Below, in pieces: positions 1 to 8,898 of a stretch of DNA of 64,000 bases (its first letter is position 1; each line of letters starts with the position of its first letter). The DNA comes from Sporosarcina sp. ANT_H38 (GTDB lineage Bacteria > Bacillota > Bacilli > Bacillales_A > Planococcaceae): positions 62,001-126,000 of the forward strand of contig NZ_VOBC01000004.1 of NCBI RefSeq assembly GCF_008369195.1, written 5' to 3'. The notes beneath the pieces are model-generated. The model ran no database searches, was not told the origin of the DNA, and saw only the letters and a list, made by a program, of their open reading frames with translations. Both the position numbers and the translations under genes were made by a program.

Positions 1-214
1 TCTCGAATCCGTACCCCTCCGAATAGATCATGTGACTAAAGCGGACCGTGTCCAACACTTTGTAAGCAGCTTGCTCCATCGCTTTCAGCCCATCAATCAT
101 CCCTGTGCATCGTCCGCGTTTAAAGTCTAATTGATACGTGCGGGTAGGTAGTTGAGCGGTATCAATGACCTCCATATCTTCCGAAACAGTTATTTCCCCA
201 ATTGGTAGAACCAT
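1..214 (-). CDS. xkdS: XkdS-like baseplate protein (DUF2634), partial
   Basis: An open frame starts with ATG at 212-214, overlapping the stop of the xkdR-like gene, and runs off the left edge. The visible 71 residues begin MVLPIGEITVSED and contain PTRTYQLDF, GMIDGLKAMEQAAYK and the HMIYSEGYG motif, all typical of the DUF2634/XkdS family next to xkdR in PBSX-like phages. It is expected to act as a baseplate wedge component (T4 gp25-like position). The C-terminus is outside the window. Confidence 0.82.
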   Translation of the reverse strand, partial: MVLPIGEITVSEDMEVIDTAQLPTRTYQLDFKRGRCTGMIDGLKAMEQAAYKVLDTVRFSHMIYSEGYGFE

Positions 215-642
215 TAAGCTTCCACCACCCTATCCATAACAAAGAATTTATGGCCGCCCTGCATTCGAACAAGTGACACCTTATCTCCCTTTTTTAACAC
301 ATTTTCAAACGTCATTTTCGTATTCGACAATTCATATTTTCCGTACGGAATGGCAGGCGGTGATCCGATGTAATTTCTAGATGATGCCGCACTTTTAACC
401 TCATCCCCGATGTCAGCATCCTTGTCCCAAGTTTTAGGGAACTCATATCGAATGGTTACGATTCGATCATGACGAGTAAGATGTTCAGCTATCAAAAGAA
501 ACTCTCTAGTTAAAGTAAGTTTCGAATGAATTTCTATTTCAAGCGGTTCAGCCTTTGTAACGACCCCAAAAATCAAGTTAACTGGATTCGTGGAATTGAA
601 GGCTTCAATTGCTGTTCTTTTTATCAAGTCTAATAGGCTCAC
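214..642 (-). CDS. xkdR: XkdR-like baseplate protein (DUF2577)
   Basis: This 142-residue protein follows the xkdQ-like gene directly. Its C-terminal part (about residues 95-140) reads GKYELSNTKMTFENVLKKGD and then SLVRMQGGHKFFVMDRV, the usual ending of DUF2577 proteins, where an OB-like fold reads a 'kgDkv' strand. PBSX XkdR has the same position and size. It is inferred to sit in the baseplate hub near the XkdQ protein. No transmembrane or catalytic motif is visible. The start ATG is embedded in the end of the upstream gene's region, consistent with translational coupling. Confidence 0.8.
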   Translation of the reverse strand: MSLLDLIKRTAIEAFNSTNPVNLIFGVVTKAEPLEIEIHSKLTLTREFLLIAEHLTRHDRIVTIRYEFPKTWDKDADIGDEVKSAASSRNYIGSPPAIPYGKYELSNTKMTFENVLKKGDKVSLVRMQGGHKFFVMDRVVEA

Positions 643-1602
643 TTAAATCACCTTCACTTTCAGCGACATTACGTGAATACCACCTACCCATTTATGGGAG
701 CAATCGTCCACAAGGAAGTATTCTGCAACGCCAATCTTTTCAATATAGACATACACGAAACTCCCAGCACGTACTCGCCAATCACCTAAACAGTCTAGAT
801 CAAGTGTTTTCGTTTCTCGATTGCGAAGTTTAAGCAACCTTTCGGCGAGTTCTTTAATTTGAGCAGGCTTCATGTTCTCGTCAACTTTACGGAATTCCTG
901 CAAACGGCCAAACTTAGCAATGCTTACACTGTCCTGGAAAATATACACTTCGCGTTTGCTCTTTTTCTCATCATCATGGACCAATTTAATTCGGTTATAA
1001 GTTTCTTTATCTATTGATTTATTGTAATCAAAATCAAAAAGCAGACTGTCTTCTCCAATGTAGAAGTCATCTGCTTTAATCATCATATTCTTAATATTTT
1101 TTAGCGTTATCGAACCAAAATCATCAAACAAAACAAAGTTTCGATTCGTCGCAATCAATGTGGAATCGAGAAACTTCAAAGCTACGTCAAGCGCTTTCTT
1201 GTCATCCTCAACGATACCAGGTACCGTATAACCTGTATCCTCAAATGTGCCGACCTTCAACCCTAAATCAGTCACAATCTTCTTGATGGCAGCAGTTGCA
1301 GTCGTTGTCTTGAAAACGAAGGTATCATTTGACATCATGTACCGCAATTGGTCAAAGGCTTTGACGGACACTTCACCATTACGTGTATATCCGCTATCAA
1401 AAACATATCCGTAGAAAACCTTATGCTTTCCGTCCATCACACGGATAATAGAACCGTTATTAATTGGATACTTTAGCGGATCCTCGATGACAAGTTTCGC
1501 ATCGAGAGTACCCGCTTTTCCAATACGCTCCGTTTTCCACCCAATTGATGAAACAGGCATATCCCAAACGTTTCCGTCTTTATTATCAATTAATACTTCC
1601 AT
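643..1602 (-). CDS. xkdQ: XkdQ-like baseplate hub protein (late control D / gp27-like)
   Basis: A 319-residue protein of the XkdQ/YqbQ family, which forms the tail hub below the tube (T4 gp27-like role). The N-terminus MEVLIDNKDGNVWDMPVSSI, the VFYGYVFDSGYTR segment, and the central FDFDYNKSIDKETYNRIKLV stretch match the family pattern of a two-barrel hub protein. Length is close to that of PBSX XkdQ (about 325). It lies between the LysM gene and xkdR, as in PBSX and skin. Confidence 0.85.
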   Translation of the reverse strand: MEVLIDNKDGNVWDMPVSSIGWKTERIGKAGTLDAKLVIEDPLKYPINNGSIIRVMDGKHKVFYGYVFDSGYTRNGEVSVKAFDQLRYMMSNDTFVFKTTTATAAIKKIVTDLGLKVGTFEDTGYTVPGIVEDDKKALDVALKFLDSTLIATNRNFVLFDDFGSITLKNIKNMMIKADDFYIGEDSLLFDFDYNKSIDKETYNRIKLVHDDEKKSKREVYIFQDSVSIAKFGRLQEFRKVDENMKPAQIKELAERLLKLRNRETKTLDLDCLGDWRVRAGSFVYVYIEKIGVAEYFLVDDCSHKWVGGIHVMSLKVKVI

Positions 1603-1612
1603 GCAACACTCC

Positions 1613-2320
1613 TCATTTCGGTGGGAGCTTTACTTTTAAACCGATTGGTAGCTTTTTATAATCACTTGCTTTTATTCCGTTCAACTTCGCTATTTCGCCG
1701 TATCGGTTACCGTTACCAAGATACTTCTGCGCCACTTTCCATAGGCTGTCACCTTTGATGAGTGAATAAGTTTGAGGAGTCTGTTTTGCATTCTGCCGTG
1801 GTGGTGTCGCCTTCTTTAGGACTGTAGATTTCGCTTTTGCTAACGGTTTCGTCTCGGCTTTAGCGACAGGTTTTGGCTTTGGCTTTTTCACGACGATCAT
1901 TTTCTTAGGTCCAAACGGCACGTACTTTTTCAGTGACAAAGAGAAGTTAACGTCCGAGGTTCCAAATGATTCGTCGAAAGTGAAGTTTTCAATTGTAACG
2001 ATTTCGTTTATCGCAAAAGACCCGTTCACATATATGTAACGGACGGGTAGCTTCTCTTCTTGCCACTTCTCGTATTTTTCAATGTAGTACGCTGGCTCAA
2101 GAAATTCAGCGACAAGGAAGTGGTAGTCCTGAGCCGGAAAGAAAGATTCAACCGAAAACTCTTTCAACTCAACGCTTTTCGGAATGTTCACATTGCCGAG
2201 TTTAGCAATGTCGTATACCTCGCCATTCCCCTTATTGACCACCTCGACTTTTTCGGGGTTCACCGAAAGACGAAAACCCTCTGAATCGTTCTTCACGCTG
2301 AAATAGATTCCGTGCATCAC
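1613..2320 (-). CDS. xkdP: XkdP-like LysM tail protein
   Basis: A 235-residue protein with an N-terminal structural domain (about 1-140), a proline/lysine/alanine-rich linker (about 142-180) and a C-terminal LysM domain (about 183-233: YSLIKGDSLWKVAQKYLGNG). The XkdP family bridges tube and hub and the LysM may contact peptidoglycan. The start overlaps the tape measure stop by 4 bp (ATGA). The ORF opens MMHGIYFSV; the second ATG is equally possible. Confidence 0.88.
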   Translation of the reverse strand: MMHGIYFSVKNDSEGFRLSVNPEKVEVVNKGNGEVYDIAKLGNVNIPKSVELKEFSVESFFPAQDYHFLVAEFLEPAYYIEKYEKWQEEKLPVRYIYVNGSFAINEIVTIENFTFDESFGTSDVNFSLSLKKYVPFGPKKMIVVKKPKPKPVAKAETKPLAKAKSTVLKKATPPRQNAKQTPQTYSLIKGDSLWKVAQKYLGNGNRYGEIAKLNGIKASDYKKLPIGLKVKLPPK

Positions 2321-4743
2321 GTATACACCCCTTCTGCACTTCGGGACATATCTTCTTCGAATGCTTTCGTGATTTTCTTTACAATTTTATCGATATCCGC
2401 TTCTTCTTTTACGGTAGTATCCCCAAATTGAATTTGAGGCGTGAGCGTGATGATGTTTTGGATAGATTTAAACTCTGCCAGATCTCGTAGCATCTTCAAA
2501 TCTTCGTCCGCAATATTAATGTCTTTTTCAATTTGACCGACTTTATCAAGTTTACCGCCTGTGGGGTTCTTCTTTGAATCGTTTAATGGATTGGTCGCCC
2601 CTGGACTTTTGGCTAAATCCGCAAGCATGTCAGCTATCCCCTCGGCACCGAAAGGATTCTTTTTCCCGGCTTCCGGTCCTTTGAAAACACCAGCGACTTT
2701 GTCGTAAACCTTCGTCAATCCGTCACTTGCTTTTTTGGATAATGCTGAACCTGCAGCGTTCCCTCGGTCGAATGCATCGCTAGTACTCGTGTACTCCATC
2801 CGATCAAATGTTTTTTTGACAGGAGCTGAGGGCATTTCTATGTTTTTAGCATAATCTCCTGCCGTATTCATACTACCTAGACTAGCTTTCTCTGCTCTCA
2901 CTGGTGCCGATAGTTTAGATTGCATATTATCAAAAATTTTCGACGCCCCATTACTCATCCTTAAATCCACTGTGCCGACAGTGCTAAGATTCGTGTCAAG
3001 CACACCGTTTAATAATCCGATGAATGAGTTAATGCCTGAAACTGCCCCGTTAATGAGGTCTGAAATGGACCCTAAAGCGGTGTTTACAGTTCCGACAACA
3101 CCACTTGCAACACCATTCATGATAGTCAAAACGAATGAAGCCATTACATGAAAAGCGGTCTGTACGCCGAATACCCCATCATTCCAGGTATTCATGAAGT
3201 ACTCCGCGGTTTTTAGTGCCGCATTACCGATGGCTTCAAAGACTATACGAGCCCCTAAGTTAAGGCCTATTAAACCCAATTGAACTAGGAATAGCGATTG
3301 ATTCCAGGTATTCACAAACCATTCCGCTACGGTTGTAACTACATTTGCTATAAAATAGAGCACGTTACTAAACGCTGCACCTAGCCAAAAAATACCGCCT
3401 ACGATTGCCCCGAATACTTCAGCTGCTCTGTCGGCCCAAGTGATCATAGAGAAGATGATTAATGCAATGATTGCAACAATAACCACTAACGCCAAAACGA
3501 TAGGGTTTGCTAAATAAGCAGCGTTTACGACCCATTGAGCCGCCGCCCAAGCTAAAGTGGCTGTCCGGACCAGTCCGAGCCACGTATATTTCGCAATTAG
3601 TAATAAAGTAATCACTGCTAGTGCTGTACCCATAGCAACTAAAATTGGTCCAACAATAGACCAGCTATCTGAAATCAAATTGCCGATAGCTCCAATTTCC
3701 GTATACACTTTTTCTATAACATTGAACATGAAGGTCATACCTGCAACAATGACGTTAACGAACACCGTTGCATGTCCTGCCAGTACGCCAAAAGCGTCCG
3801 AATTTACGAACTGGTTGAATCGAATAAATAATGGTTCGAATGCTGTTCCGCTCCAGTTCTTCATTTTAACCATGGCGTCAGCGAATGTTAATGGCATACT
3901 GTCGAACTTACTCTCAATATCTTCCGCAGCGCCGAATAGCGCCCCTTTAATGATATCTGCAGTTATTACCCCTTCGGATGACAACTTCTTAAGAGCCCCC
4001 ATAGAAACGCCCATAGATTCGGAAATTGCTTTCGCTAACATAGGTGCATTTTCTGTTATAGACCGGAATTCGTCTCCTTGCAACTTCCCGGATGCCATTG
4101 CTTGCGTAAGTTGGTAAGTACCTGCTTGTTTTTCTTGTGTGCTTGCGCCAGATATCGCAAACGATTTACTCATCAATTCACTAAATCTGATTGCTTCGTC
4201 GTTGCTCGAAAAGGCTTCAGCCGCCAGAAGGTTTAACTTCGCGACGCTGTTGGCCATATTGTTGTAAGGCGTGAGGCTTCGTTGAGCCGCATAATAAATT
4301 TTATCTTGCAACTCTGCTTGGGTTTGTAAACCGTCATTAATATTCGCTAAACGAGCCGTTGTTGATGTATACGTATCGGCTGCCTCCACGAACTTTTCAA
4401 ATGCATTTGTTAATCCTTGTATCGAAAGATACGCTGCTGCGGCCCCGGCAAAGCTTGCAAAGAAGTTTCTTACTGCGCTTCCTGCACTATTGACGGGGCC
4501 TTGCATTCGCCTAAATCCGTCACTTAAACGGTCGGTTGTATTGCTCGAGGATCTTAAACGTTCCATATCTGCCGTAGCTGATTGAATGTCGCGTCTTGCC
4601 CGTTGCAACCCCCTCGTATCAACATTACTCGCCGCGCTATCCATCCGTTCCATGACGCGGATTGTGTTGTCCATCGCCTTCATCATTTTCATAAGAGGTC
4701 CGGACATACGATCCACCAACGTTAAGGATGTTTGTGCCGCCAT
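2317..4743 (-). CDS. xkdO: Tail tape measure protein
   Basis: The tape measure determines tail length and is threaded through the tube. From the ATG at 4743 it has 808 residues. That start is chosen because MAAQTSLTLVDRMSGPLMKM is the normal beginning of the family and a GGTGAAG Shine-Dalgarno precedes it; the open frame continues 75 bp further upstream but into the frameshifted chaperone reading frame. Residues about 30-90 are coiled coil, about 130-330 carry the conserved tape measure domain (YSIQGL..., GDEFRSITENAPMLAKAI), and about 350-560 contain several long hydrophobic segments. It is short compared with PBSX XkdO (about 1,330). Confidence 0.93.
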   Translation of the reverse strand: MAAQTSLTLVDRMSGPLMKMMKAMDNTIRVMERMDSAASNVDTRGLQRARRDIQSATADMERLRSSSNTTDRLSDGFRRMQGPVNSAGSAVRNFFASFAGAAAAYLSIQGLTNAFEKFVEAADTYTSTTARLANINDGLQTQAELQDKIYYAAQRSLTPYNNMANSVAKLNLLAAEAFSSNDEAIRFSELMSKSFAISGASTQEKQAGTYQLTQAMASGKLQGDEFRSITENAPMLAKAISESMGVSMGALKKLSSEGVITADIIKGALFGAAEDIESKFDSMPLTFADAMVKMKNWSGTAFEPLFIRFNQFVNSDAFGVLAGHATVFVNVIVAGMTFMFNVIEKVYTEIGAIGNLISDSWSIVGPILVAMGTALAVITLLLIAKYTWLGLVRTATLAWAAAQWVVNAAYLANPIVLALVVIVAIIALIIFSMITWADRAAEVFGAIVGGIFWLGAAFSNVLYFIANVVTTVAEWFVNTWNQSLFLVQLGLIGLNLGARIVFEAIGNAALKTAEYFMNTWNDGVFGVQTAFHVMASFVLTIMNGVASGVVGTVNTALGSISDLINGAVSGINSFIGLLNGVLDTNLSTVGTVDLRMSNGASKIFDNMQSKLSAPVRAEKASLGSMNTAGDYAKNIEMPSAPVKKTFDRMEYTSTSDAFDRGNAAGSALSKKASDGLTKVYDKVAGVFKGPEAGKKNPFGAEGIADMLADLAKSPGATNPLNDSKKNPTGGKLDKVGQIEKDINIADEDLKMLRDLAEFKSIQNIITLTPQIQFGDTTVKEEADIDKIVKKITKAFEEDMSRSAEGVYT

Positions 4744-4771
4744 AAACTTCACCACTCTTTCTGTGATGCCT

Positions 4772-5358
4772 CTATTTCTTGATTTTATCCTGTTCTTTTT
4801 TCCGCCTTGCCATCTCAACCTTGATACTGGCTATGACAAGCGCTTTTTCTCTTCCTTCGAGCGATAGCCACGTTTCGGGCGTCCAATAAAAATTATGGAG
4901 AGAAAAATGGTAGTAGACTGCATCAGCATCCACCTCGCCATCTTCCCCCCCTTCAATTAGTTTTTTACTTCGTCAATGTGGTCATTGATATCTTCGTCAA
5001 GACCACTCAGTTCAGTAACTTTTTCAAGAATATGATTAGCTTCTCCGAGCGAAAACATCACAGAATAGAGATTGTCAGCGCCTCGAACACCATACGATTC
5101 TTGTAGTTCTACATCACCAAGATCCGGATGCACAATAGATGCAACACAAATATCGCGATTGTATTTAATGGCGTCGAATACACGCTCCTGCTTACCTTTT
5201 TTACCTGGTTTATTTTTAAAACTTTGATCGCTGATAACATCGCCCTCTCTAGATTCCAGTGAGCGCAAAATAATAGCCTCATCGAAGCGTTCAAGCTTCA
5301 AAGAGGCATTTTCAATTTGCTTTACATTACCTTTTAAAAAAGATTTTAATTTACTCAT
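4772..5358 (-). CDS. Tail assembly chaperone frameshift product (XkdN plus downstream -1 frame)
   Basis: The 133-codon chaperone gene ends in GTA AAA AAC TAA. The AAAAAAC heptamer (4960-4966) is in the exact X-XXY-YYZ register for a -1 slip. After the slip the frame stays open for about 64 codons to a TAG at 4772-4774, giving a protein of roughly 195 residues. The extension begins KLIEGGEDGEVDADAV and contains YYHFSLHNFYWTPETWLSL and a lysine-rich end, the familiar second part of Gram-positive phage G/GT-type chaperones. The extension has no start codon or RBS of its own that I can support. It should bind the tape measure during tail assembly. Confidence 0.85.
4957..5358 (-). CDS. xkdN: XkdN-like tail assembly chaperone, short form
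   Basis: A 133-residue protein between the tube gene and the tape measure, the invariable position of the 'G' tail chaperone. It starts MSKLKSFLKGNVKQIENASL and includes ERFDEAIILRSLESREGD, typical of the XkdN family. It is the zero-frame product; a minority of ribosomes are expected to slip at its last codons to give the long form. Short-to-long ratio controls tail assembly in lambda-type systems. Confidence 0.88.
   Translation of the reverse strand: MSKLKSFLKGNVKQIENASLKLERFDEAIILRSLESREGDVISDQSFKNKPGKKGKQERVFDAIKYNRDICVASIVHPDLGDVELQESYGVRGADNLYSVMFSLGEANHILEKVTELSGLDEDINDHIDEVKN
4960..4966 (-). other. Programmed -1 ribosomal frameshift slippery site
   Basis: On the minus strand the heptamer AAAAAAC lies immediately before the TAA of the chaperone gene, with codons gtA AAA AAC. 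Both tRNAs can re-pair in the -1 frame. A run of seven G follows 9 bases later. This arrangement is the standard signal in long-tailed phages. Confidence 0.85.
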
Positions 5359-5388
5359 AATATTGTTTTCCTCCTAGTGAAATTTAAT

Positions 5389-5850
5389 TTAGTTAATCGC
5401 ATTGAAAGCAGAAAGGAAATCGAAGTCGTCAAACGTGAACTCAATTTCATCTGTAAGTAAATCATCTGAATCTCCATCAATTTCAACAATCACTGCGCCA
5501 TCAGGGACAACGTTTTTTAATAGAGCCGTTTGCTTCCCTGCGCGGCTCGTAATGTCTGCATTAATCGCTTGTATATCCATAATCGGTGATTTGCCTGTCT
5601 TTACATATTCAAGTGCCATAGCGCGATTCTCTGGACGATGATAATGAACAGTCATAGAGCCGGTACCTTCTGCCCCAACAATCTTGCTACCCTTCATCCG
5701 TCTCCCGACAGATTTCACGTCCGCTTTTAGATATTTGATTTCCGCCTTGATTTTAATGAGTTCCGCGTACTCAAGGACTTGCCCGTCAATCGTGACGTAT
5801 ACAAGGCCCTCTTTAGCACTGATTGCATCTTGACTCTGCATGATATTCAT
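5389..5850 (-). CDS. xkdM: Tail tube protein (XkdM-like)
   Basis: A 153-residue protein directly after the sheath gene. Residues 9-35 (ISAKEGLVYVTIDGQVLEYA) and the middle GSMTVHYHRPENRAMALEYV are the hallmarks of the XkdM/phage tail tube family, as is the end DEIEFTFDDFDFL. Tube subunits stack in hexameric rings inside the sheath and polymerise around the tape measure. Size agrees with XkdM (147). Confidence 0.9.
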   Translation of the reverse strand: MNIMQSQDAISAKEGLVYVTIDGQVLEYAELIKIKAEIKYLKADVKSVGRRMKGSKIVGAEGTGSMTVHYHRPENRAMALEYVKTGKSPIMDIQAINADITSRAGKQTALLKNVVPDGAVIVEIDGDSDDLLTDEIEFTFDDFDFLSAFNAIN

Positions 5851-5864
5851 CTATCGCACCTCCA

Positions 5865-7181
5865 TTATTTACATTCAACAGTCATGTAGAGTTTTTCCAT
5901 TGCATCGACGAATGTTAGACCCATATTCGCAAGAACAGCATCCTTCTCTGCTCCTTGCATAAAGACAATATCTTTCGGGTCGTAAGGTTCAATTGCTCCG
6001 CGACGGACGAGAGGATCTAGAATGACCGTCATAACTTGTCCTTTGAACAGGTTCCGTCCATCTTCATTATTATTTACTTTTCCAATGAAGAAGCGCGACC
6101 AAATATGCTGGACGTTGTTCGAAACAATATCCATTTGACGGACGATTTTGTTCTTACGGAAATCTTGATTTTTCACAGGTGTAAATGATCGGAACGTATT
6201 AATATCCTGTTCGACGACGATTCTGTCAACACCGTCAGCCCCCGCGTTGTACGTATAAACGATGTGGCCATCTTGCAATGCTTTAACAATTTCAGCATGC
6301 GTTTTCCGCTCTACATCAATTGCACCAGGGTATTCTGCGTAAGTTAATGAGTTAGTTACGGAATTAGCGTAAGCTGCACCGTACCAATAAACCGATTCCG
6401 CAGCGGATATTACTTCTCCGCCCGTTAATGTCACACCATTAAGTACTGAGACGATACCCTCGTGATCTGCAGCTTTATAATCGTTCGTAACGAGTGTCAC
6501 GTTTTTCCCTTCATCGGCGCGCCACTGTTTCACTTTCAACGAGAGTAAGAGTTTTACCGTTTCGTCACTGGTGCCGACAGCCAAAACTTTAAAGATTTGT
6601 GTATCGAGACCTGCAGCAAGGTTCGCATAAGATTCATTCGTCGCCGGCACTGTTGTCCCACCCGAAAGTGTCAGCGTCGCATCAGCTATAGGCAAAGTGC
6701 CGCTAAACGTCACAAAACTATTTGGCTGAAGTTCTGCAAGCGTGGAAACGATTTGCGAGTCAACAACCGCACCTTCGTAGAACGTTCGTATTGTAAAAGT
6801 AGACTTTAGACCTTTAGTGACGGTGACGCTGATTTTGTTGCCATCCGTTCCTGCATACTTTGCAGTAGCTATAAGTGTTCCGGTTGAGTTCTTCGCCTTA
6901 ACTCCCGTAGACCCTGAAAGGTTATAGACGATTACACGACCAGTGCCCTTGAAAGCTTCATGAATCGGCACTAAGTCGCCTAATACTTTACCGAATAGCT
7001 CTTTAAACTTCGTGTTTGGTGAAACAGGGATGAAAGCTCCCGTTTCACCCCAGTCGAGCTTAAGAGGAATAACGACCGCACCTACTGAATCAAGCCCGGT
7101 CGCAACAAGATCATTTGATTCAAAATTGATATACGCACCTGGACGTACTTTGTTTTGGTTTTCCCAATTTCCGCCTGTCAT
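5865..7181 (-). CDS. xkdK: Contractile tail sheath protein (XkdK-like)
   Basis: A 438-residue sheath protein. It begins MTGGNWENQNKVRPGAYINF, the characteristic XkdK start, and carries the conserved C-terminal sheath domain (about 300-438: FTPVKNQDFRKNKIVRQMD, NEDGRNLFKGQV). Its presence defines the phage as myovirus-like. It overlaps the upstream small gene by one base and is followed by the tube gene after 14 bp, so sheath and tube are co-translated. Confidence 0.93.
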   Translation of the reverse strand: MTGGNWENQNKVRPGAYINFESNDLVATGLDSVGAVVIPLKLDWGETGAFIPVSPNTKFKELFGKVLGDLVPIHEAFKGTGRVIVYNLSGSTGVKAKNSTGTLIATAKYAGTDGNKISVTVTKGLKSTFTIRTFYEGAVVDSQIVSTLAELQPNSFVTFSGTLPIADATLTLSGGTTVPATNESYANLAAGLDTQIFKVLAVGTSDETVKLLLSLKVKQWRADEGKNVTLVTNDYKAADHEGIVSVLNGVTLTGGEVISAAESVYWYGAAYANSVTNSLTYAEYPGAIDVERKTHAEIVKALQDGHIVYTYNAGADGVDRIVVEQDINTFRSFTPVKNQDFRKNKIVRQMDIVSNNVQHIWSRFFIGKVNNNEDGRNLFKGQVMTVILDPLVRRGAIEPYDPKDIVFMQGAEKDAVLANMGLTFVDAMEKLYMTVECK

Positions 7182-7372
7182 TATGTTTTAACCTCCTTTG
7201 TCTTCCAAGCTGCGACTAGTTCCGCCACTTCGTCTTTTGTATAGGTTTTGCCGTCTTCAAGAACAACCCGAAGAAGAACACTCTCGTTGCCGTCTACTGC
7301 AGCTTCTAAGAATGCGATTTTACTGTATTGTTGAGGCAGTTTTACTTCTTTTTCTTTACTCACTCGTAACAC
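7181..7372 (-). CDS. Small YqzN/YkzM-like protein
   Basis: A 63-residue protein placed between the tail terminator and the sheath gene, where PBSX and skin have the small YkzM/YqzN proteins. The C-terminal half, GKTYTKDEVAELVAAWKTKE, fits that family. Function is not known; position suggests a role in tail completion or expression of the sheath operon. Confidence 0.72.
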   Translation of the reverse strand: MLRVSKEKEVKLPQQYSKIAFLEAAVDGNESVLLRVVLEDGKTYTKDEVAELVAAWKTKEVKT

Positions 7373-7766
7373 CTCCGAATTTCAAAGTTTGCATCAATAT
7401 TTCATCCGAAATTTCTTCAACACGGATTTTAATTTCAGAAGTAATGACAAGCACCTCGTCTACAAACTCACCCTGGATGTTATGGACGTGATGTTTGTCT
7501 GCGATATACCTAAACTCATCAAGAAACGTTTCAAGTGTCGCATCGCACTCTCCACGCTTATCCGCTGTCCCAGGGAAATAGTTAACGTTGATTTGATACG
7601 TTCTAAGTGCATTCCTATTAAGTTTTCTTTCCTGCACTGTATCTAAAATAAGCAATTGAAAAGCAGGAGTTTTAAGCCCCTGCTTTATCGGTTCGTCATA
7701 TACTTTTAATGGTCCGAAGACTTTCTTGATTTGCAGGATAATAAGAGACTTTAAGTTAGTTACCAA
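7356..7766 (-). CDS. Phage tail terminator family protein (XkdJ-like)
   Basis: A 136-residue protein that opens LKSLIILQIKKVFGPLKVYD and contains RTYQINVNYFPG and a GEFVDEVLVITSEIKIRV strand pattern typical of the DUF6838 tail terminator family. These cap the tube/sheath at the head-proximal end. It overlaps both neighbours by a few bases, in keeping with a tightly coupled late operon. Confidence 0.75.
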   Translation of the reverse strand: MVTNLKSLIILQIKKVFGPLKVYDEPIKQGLKTPAFQLLILDTVQERKLNRNALRTYQINVNYFPGTADKRGECDATLETFLDEFRYIADKHHVHNIQGEFVDEVLVITSEIKIRVEEISDEILMQTLKFGGVTSE

Positions 7767-8154
7767 AAACTCTCCTCACTTCCTTGTCGACATCTTTTTT
7801 CCACATATTTGGCGCGATACGTTTCATTTCAGCCAATGTGAGCTTTAACATGAAGCGACCTTCAACCCAGCCGACAGTTTGACCCGCTACAACAATCCGG
7901 TGACCCCATTCAACGAATCCGGCATATTCAAGATGGTTATATATTTGGATGTGGTACGTATTACCTTTTTTCACGACATCATACTTCCAATTTTGTCGTA
8001 GATCACCGGAATCAACTGGCGTCATTTTCTTTACTTTCCGGATAGCTAATTGAGCAACACGCTTTGCCACTCTCATATGGATGTCGTCCAATGTACGGTT
8101 TAGCTCGACGAGTTGTCGCTGCATCAGTCTGATTTCACCAAATTCGAAACCCAT
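7756..8154 (-). CDS. HK97 gp10-like head-tail joining protein (XkdI-like)
   Basis: 132 residues. The segment VRKVKKMTPVDSGDLRQNW-type (here RKVKKMTPVDSGDLRQNWKY) and the following NHLEYAGFVEWGHR are the diagnostic pattern of the HK97 gp10 neck protein family. Such proteins connect the portal collar to the tail. The gene overlaps its upstream neighbour's end by one base. Confidence 0.85.
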   Translation of the reverse strand: MGFEFGEIRLMQRQLVELNRTLDDIHMRVAKRVAQLAIRKVKKMTPVDSGDLRQNWKYDVVKKGNTYHIQIYNHLEYAGFVEWGHRIVVAGQTVGWVEGRFMLKLTLAEMKRIAPNMWKKDVDKEVRRVFGN

Positions 8155-8534
8155 TATGCATGTCCTTTTCGGATGAGCAATACTTCTTGATGAGAAACGT
8201 ACACGAACGGCTCTTTTGCCGATTCATATTTAACTGTATCGGTTGCTACCCCGACTAAACTGCTAACGTATACTTCGTCACCTGGGAGCACCTTGAAATC
8301 GCTTGAAAGAATCAATTTAATATCATACCGGATGGCATTAGCGTCACCCTGTACGGTATTGTCCAGTTTGATTGAAGATAACCGACAAGGAACATCCAAA
8401 TGAACTGCTTCCCATCTCATGCCGTCTGCACCGCTAGGCTTCTCGTACTCCACATAACGCTTAATCTCAGCAGTCTTGTCATACATAAACTCAACAGCAG
8501 CGGTCGCTTTCGCCATGATTTCACGAACGCCCAC
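8154..8534 (-). CDS. Head-tail connector, XkdH-like (head closure)
   Basis: 126 residues with FMYDKTAEIKRYVEYE near the N-terminus and SIKLDNTVQGDANAI plus LILSSDFKVLPGDEVYV in the middle; this is the pattern of XkdH/YqbH-type head closure proteins that stack below the adaptor. It sits between the adaptor and the gp10-like neck gene. An earlier ATG gives MGVREIMAKA; the second, four codons on at MAKAT, cannot be excluded. Confidence 0.72.
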   Translation of the reverse strand: MGVREIMAKATAAVEFMYDKTAEIKRYVEYEKPSGADGMRWEAVHLDVPCRLSSIKLDNTVQGDANAIRYDIKLILSSDFKVLPGDEVYVSSLVGVATDTVKYESAKEPFVYVSHQEVLLIRKGHA

Positions 8535-8535
8535 G

Positions 8536-8886
8536 CTACCACCTCAACTTTCGAAACTTGTTAAGTTGCTGCGAGTAATCAAACAAGAGTCCCTCTGTCG
8601 CTATTTCACGAGATTCCACTTTGGAGGAGACAAACGTTACTTGGACGTCCCCCTCTTTGATTGCGGAAACAGATGATTGCGACCCTGGATCATTCTTTCG
8701 GTTTTCGCCTGTAATCATATCGACAACCATATTTGCGTAGGTGAAAGCGAGTTCTTTAGGCATGTCCGTTCGGTTCAGATATGTGAGGATTGTTTGCCCA
8801 ACTTCCGCAACAATTAACCCTAAAAGGATATCCTCCGGAAGTTTATCAGCAGGTAGCTTAGCTTTTACTATTTCAAAAACATCCAT
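8536..8886 (-). CDS. Head-tail adaptor protein (YqbG-like)
   Basis: 116 residues, all-alpha in character: VFEIVKAKLPADKLPEDILL, VAEVGQTILTYLNRTDMP and a C-terminal QLNKFRKLRW. This matches the gp15/HK97 gp6-like adaptors that bind the portal ring; PBSX-like phages have a DUF3199 adaptor here. The family call is by position and helical pattern, so the exact family is uncertain. Confidence 0.7.
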   Translation of the reverse strand: MDVFEIVKAKLPADKLPEDILLGLIVAEVGQTILTYLNRTDMPKELAFTYANMVVDMITGENRKNDPGSQSSVSAIKEGDVQVTFVSSKVESREIATEGLLFDYSQQLNKFRKLRW

Positions 8887-8898
8887 CGCTATCTCTCC

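Noticed and set aside
4744..4818. Longer N-terminus for the tape measure protein
   Set aside because: The upstream bases encode the chaperone extension in another frame and the family starts at MAAQTSL.
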